From the NCBI GenBank assembly GCA_034660395.1, contig JAYEJA010000168.1, positions 1-6,669 on the forward strand: a stretch of 6,669 nt of DNA, read 5' to 3'. Of this stretch, positions 5,684-6,669 are shown in pieces. A program made the position numbers and the translations under genes. Below the pieces are notes generated by a model. It was not told the origin of the DNA, searched no databases, and saw nothing but the letters and a program-made list of their open reading frames with translations. Within the stretch, counting starts at the first letter, position 1, and each line of letters opens with the position of its first letter. Source of the DNA: JAQVEM01 sp034660395. Lineage in GTDB: Bacteria > Actinomycetota > Humimicrobiia > Humimicrobiales > Humimicrobiaceae.

Positions 5684-5711
5684 ATTATAACAAACTTATA
5701 ATAATTGACAA
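5684..5711 (-). promoter_or_regulatory. Promoter of the Cys-rich small gene
   Basis: On the minus strand, TTGTCA (complement of 5706-5711) and an exact TATAAT (complement of 5684-5689) are 16 bases apart. Transcription would begin near 5677, about 28 bases before the ATG at 5649, with GGGAGG in between. This is a compact and convincing expression signal. Confidence 0.7.
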
Positions 5712-5733
5712 AATATTAAAAAGGAATTATACC
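5705..5733 (+). promoter_or_regulatory. Possible plus-strand promoter overlapping the divergent one
   Basis: TTGACA (5705-5710) is followed after 17 bases by TATACC (5728-5733), which matches four of six -10 positions. Its -35 coincides with that of the minus-strand promoter. Immediately beyond is an interrupted inverted repeat (AATTAT 5725-5730 with ATAATT 5741-5746 around CCTAAGG) that could be an operator. No good plus-strand ORF follows; any transcript would run into the palindrome at 5796-5838. Confidence 0.35.
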
Positions 5734-5795
5734 TAAGGGGATAATTCAGATATCTTTTAATTAATTTTTTAGTCTTTCTTGTTTAAAGGTAACTA

Positions 5796-5838
5796 TTTTA
5801 ACATGTAATAATAGTAGGGCTATTATTACATGTTAAAA
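5796..5838. repeat. Perfect 19-bp palindrome, possible REP/MITE-like element
   Basis: Arms 5796-5814 and 5820-5838 are perfectly complementary over 19 bp around the 5-base spacer TAGGG. The arms are AT-rich and contain ACATGT. The right arm is followed at once by GGCGGGGACA (5840-5849), a G-rich word that stands out from the surroundings. Perfect stems next to such a motif are seen in dispersed repeats mobilised by transposases, but only one copy is visible here. It could instead be a terminator, although the stem is long and no clean T-run follows. Confidence 0.55.
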
Positions 5839-5854
5839 AGGCGGGGACAATTAA

Positions 5855-5968
5855 TTATAATTTTTGTGATAGTGCACAACTTTGACTATTGCACTCATAA
5901 ACCTGAAAAAGCTGTCCTGAATCACATCCGCTTTGCCCACAGCTTTTATTAAACGGGGGAAGAAACAT
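5855..5968 (-). CDS. Doubtful 37-residue Cys-rich ORF
   Basis: ATG at 5968 opens a 37-residue frame ending at TAA 5857-5855. It starts MFLPPFNKSCGQSGC and has four Cys at 10, 15, 26 and 31, in two CxxxxC pairs that could bind a metal. AGAGG lies 11 bases upstream, which is rather far. Third codon positions are AT-rich, as expected of a real gene in this genome. An overlapping minus-strand frame is also open here (containing KAVGKADVIQDSFFRF, stop TAA at 5852-5854) but has no start codon before its upstream stop and higher GC at third positions. Neither matches a family I recognise. Confidence 0.35.
   Translation of the reverse strand: MFLPPFNKSCGQSGCDSGQLFQVYECNSQSCALSQKL
5907..5947. repeat. 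9-bp inverted repeat with wide loop
   Basis: AAAAGCTGT (5907-5915) and ACAGCTTTT (5939-5947) are exact complements separated by 23 bases. The repeat lies within the doubtful 37-residue ORF. It could be a structured RNA element or an operator-like site; the large loop makes a standard terminator unlikely. Confidence 0.35.
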
Positions 5969-6100
5969 TCTTAGATTTACCTCTTATGACAATAGATAAG
6001 TCCTTTAGTTAAAAAATATATAATTTATGTTATTATTTTATAAAATTTGCATGATAAGCTATCGGAAATATAGTAAAAGTAGAATGAAAAGAGAAAAGCA
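5969..6100. other. AT-rich leader before the phosphoesterase gene
   Basis: I see no convincing promoter here. TATAAT occurs at 6019-6024 and TATAGT near 6069-6074, but neither has a good -35. A six-codon ORF (ATG 6084, TGA 6102-6104) overlaps the phosphoesterase start by four bases (ATGA); it is noted only because it could couple translation. Confidence 0.3.
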
Positions 6101-6669
6101 ATGATATGGATAATCTATGCGGCTCCAGCAGCGGTAATTTTTATTACAGCGCTGGTTTTATACATGTTCTGGTATGAGCCGGCAAATTTCAAGCTGTCTG
6201 AAGTAGATATTTTTGTAAATGATAGACATATCCGAAAAGAAGGAGAGCCGCAGGAAGAGGAGGAAGGCAACTCCGGCGGTACTGACAGTAGGCCGTTTCT
6301 AACTATACTTCATCTGTCTGATTTCCACCTGAGGAAAAATTCCAAGGGGAGAAAGCTCTTCCGGTTTGTGAGAAGCCTGAAGGACCTGGAGCCGGATTTT
6401 ATTTTTATTACCGGGGATTTAGTGGAAAGCAACCGCAATATAGATTATCTTGTAGAAATGCTTGCGCCTTTACGCGCAAAGCTGGGTAAATACGCAATTC
6501 TGGGTGTTCATGACCATTACGAAAAGGCATTTATAGAATTTGTAAAAAATATGTTTAAAAAGAAAAATAGTGAAGTCGCAGTTATAGTCTCTACAGGACC
6601 ATCTTTAACTAAACAGTTACCTCTTTTAAAAGAGTATGCAGAGTATATGACCATTATATCTGTAGATGC
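6101..6669 (+). CDS. Membrane-anchored metallophosphoesterase joined to a DUF115/MptE-like domain (partial, runs off the window)
   Basis: The frame opens at ATG 6101 and is still open at the window end after 189 complete codons. An N-terminal membrane segment (residues 3-24) is followed by an acidic linker (QEEEEG, 51-56). The calcineurin-like phosphoesterase motifs come next: LHLSDFHL (70-77), ITGDLVE (103-109) and GVHDHY (135-140). The third is normally GNHD, so the metal-binding Asn is replaced by Val. The later histidine motifs (GHxH) never appear. From about residue 156 the sequence changes to EVAVIVSTGPSL, then TKQLPLLKEY and TIISVDA, which resembles the N-terminal part of DUF115/motility accessory factor proteins related to MptE. 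The change lies within an A-rich stretch (6546-6569). A real in-frame fusion, a recombination scar or a misassembled contig are all possible. Only weak purine-rich sequence precedes the start. Confidence 0.8.
   Translation, partial: MIWIIYAAPAAVIFITALVLYMFWYEPANFKLSEVDIFVNDRHIRKEGEPQEEEEGNSGGTDSRPFLTILHLSDFHLRKNSKGRKLFRFVRSLKDLEPDFIFITGDLVESNRNIDYLVEMLAPLRAKLGKYAILGVHDHYEKAFIEFVKNMFKKKNSEVAVIVSTGPSLTKQLPLLKEYAEYMTIISVD

Noticed and set aside
6084..6104. Six-codon upstream ORF overlapping the phosphoesterase start
   Set aside because: It is too short to be distinguished from chance and has no clear ribosome-binding site; it is recorded only in the leader entry.
1..6669. CRISPR array or other regularly spaced repeats
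   Set aside because: I found no set of three or more evenly spaced direct repeats; the only notable direct repeat is the 12-base pair at the tRNA.

Overview
The window is an AT-rich bacterial segment whose genes use many AGA/AGG and ATA codons and mostly carry purine-rich ribosome-binding sites. No gene here fixes the phylum. The low GC, small intergenic spaces and codon preference would suit an anaerobic Firmicute-like organism or an uncultivated candidate-phylum bacterium, but this is a guess.

Region 1 (1-3524) is the end of a surface-polysaccharide locus. A membrane-anchored CapD/FlaA1/WbpM-type nucleotide-sugar dehydratase (99-2009) is followed 15 bases later by a small initiating sugar-phosphate transferase (2025-2606). 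The pair would make a modified UDP-HexNAc and load the sugar phosphate onto undecaprenyl phosphate. Converging on them is an atypical NAD(P)-binding SDR epimerase/reductase-like gene (2643-3524, minus).

Region 2 (about 3590-4670) is an IS1595/ISXO2-type insertion sequence. It has a transposase with an N-terminal zinc ribbon, a perfect consensus promoter, and a long hairpin that should hide the ribosome-binding site only in read-through transcripts. I could not identify terminal inverted repeats or a target duplication.

Region 3 (4667-5968) is an accessory patch. It starts with a minus-strand class II tRNA whose body looks like tRNA-Leu (A73, Leu-type variable arm, 3-bp D stem) but whose anticodon reads GGA, a serine anticodon; a terminator follows its 3' end. 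Next come very short genes of the kind seen on phages and mobile islands: a 39-aa ORF, a helical 63-aa protein, an 81-aa CxxC/CxxC zinc ribbon with a TTG start, a 56-aa Cys-rich protein whose reading frame is broken at a run of seven A, and a doubtful 37-aa Cys-rich ORF. A perfect 19-bp palindrome beside a GGCGGGGACA motif lies among them and may be a REP- or MITE-like repeat.

Region 4 (6101-6669) is the 5' part of a gene that runs off the window. It encodes a membrane-anchored metallophosphoesterase that, after its third motif, changes abruptly in frame to sequence resembling a DUF115/MptE-like (motility accessory factor) domain.

The points most worth checking are the Leu-body/Ser-anticodon tRNA, the self-limiting hairpin of the insertion sequence, the phosphoesterase-DUF115 chimera and the frameshifted Cys-rich gene.
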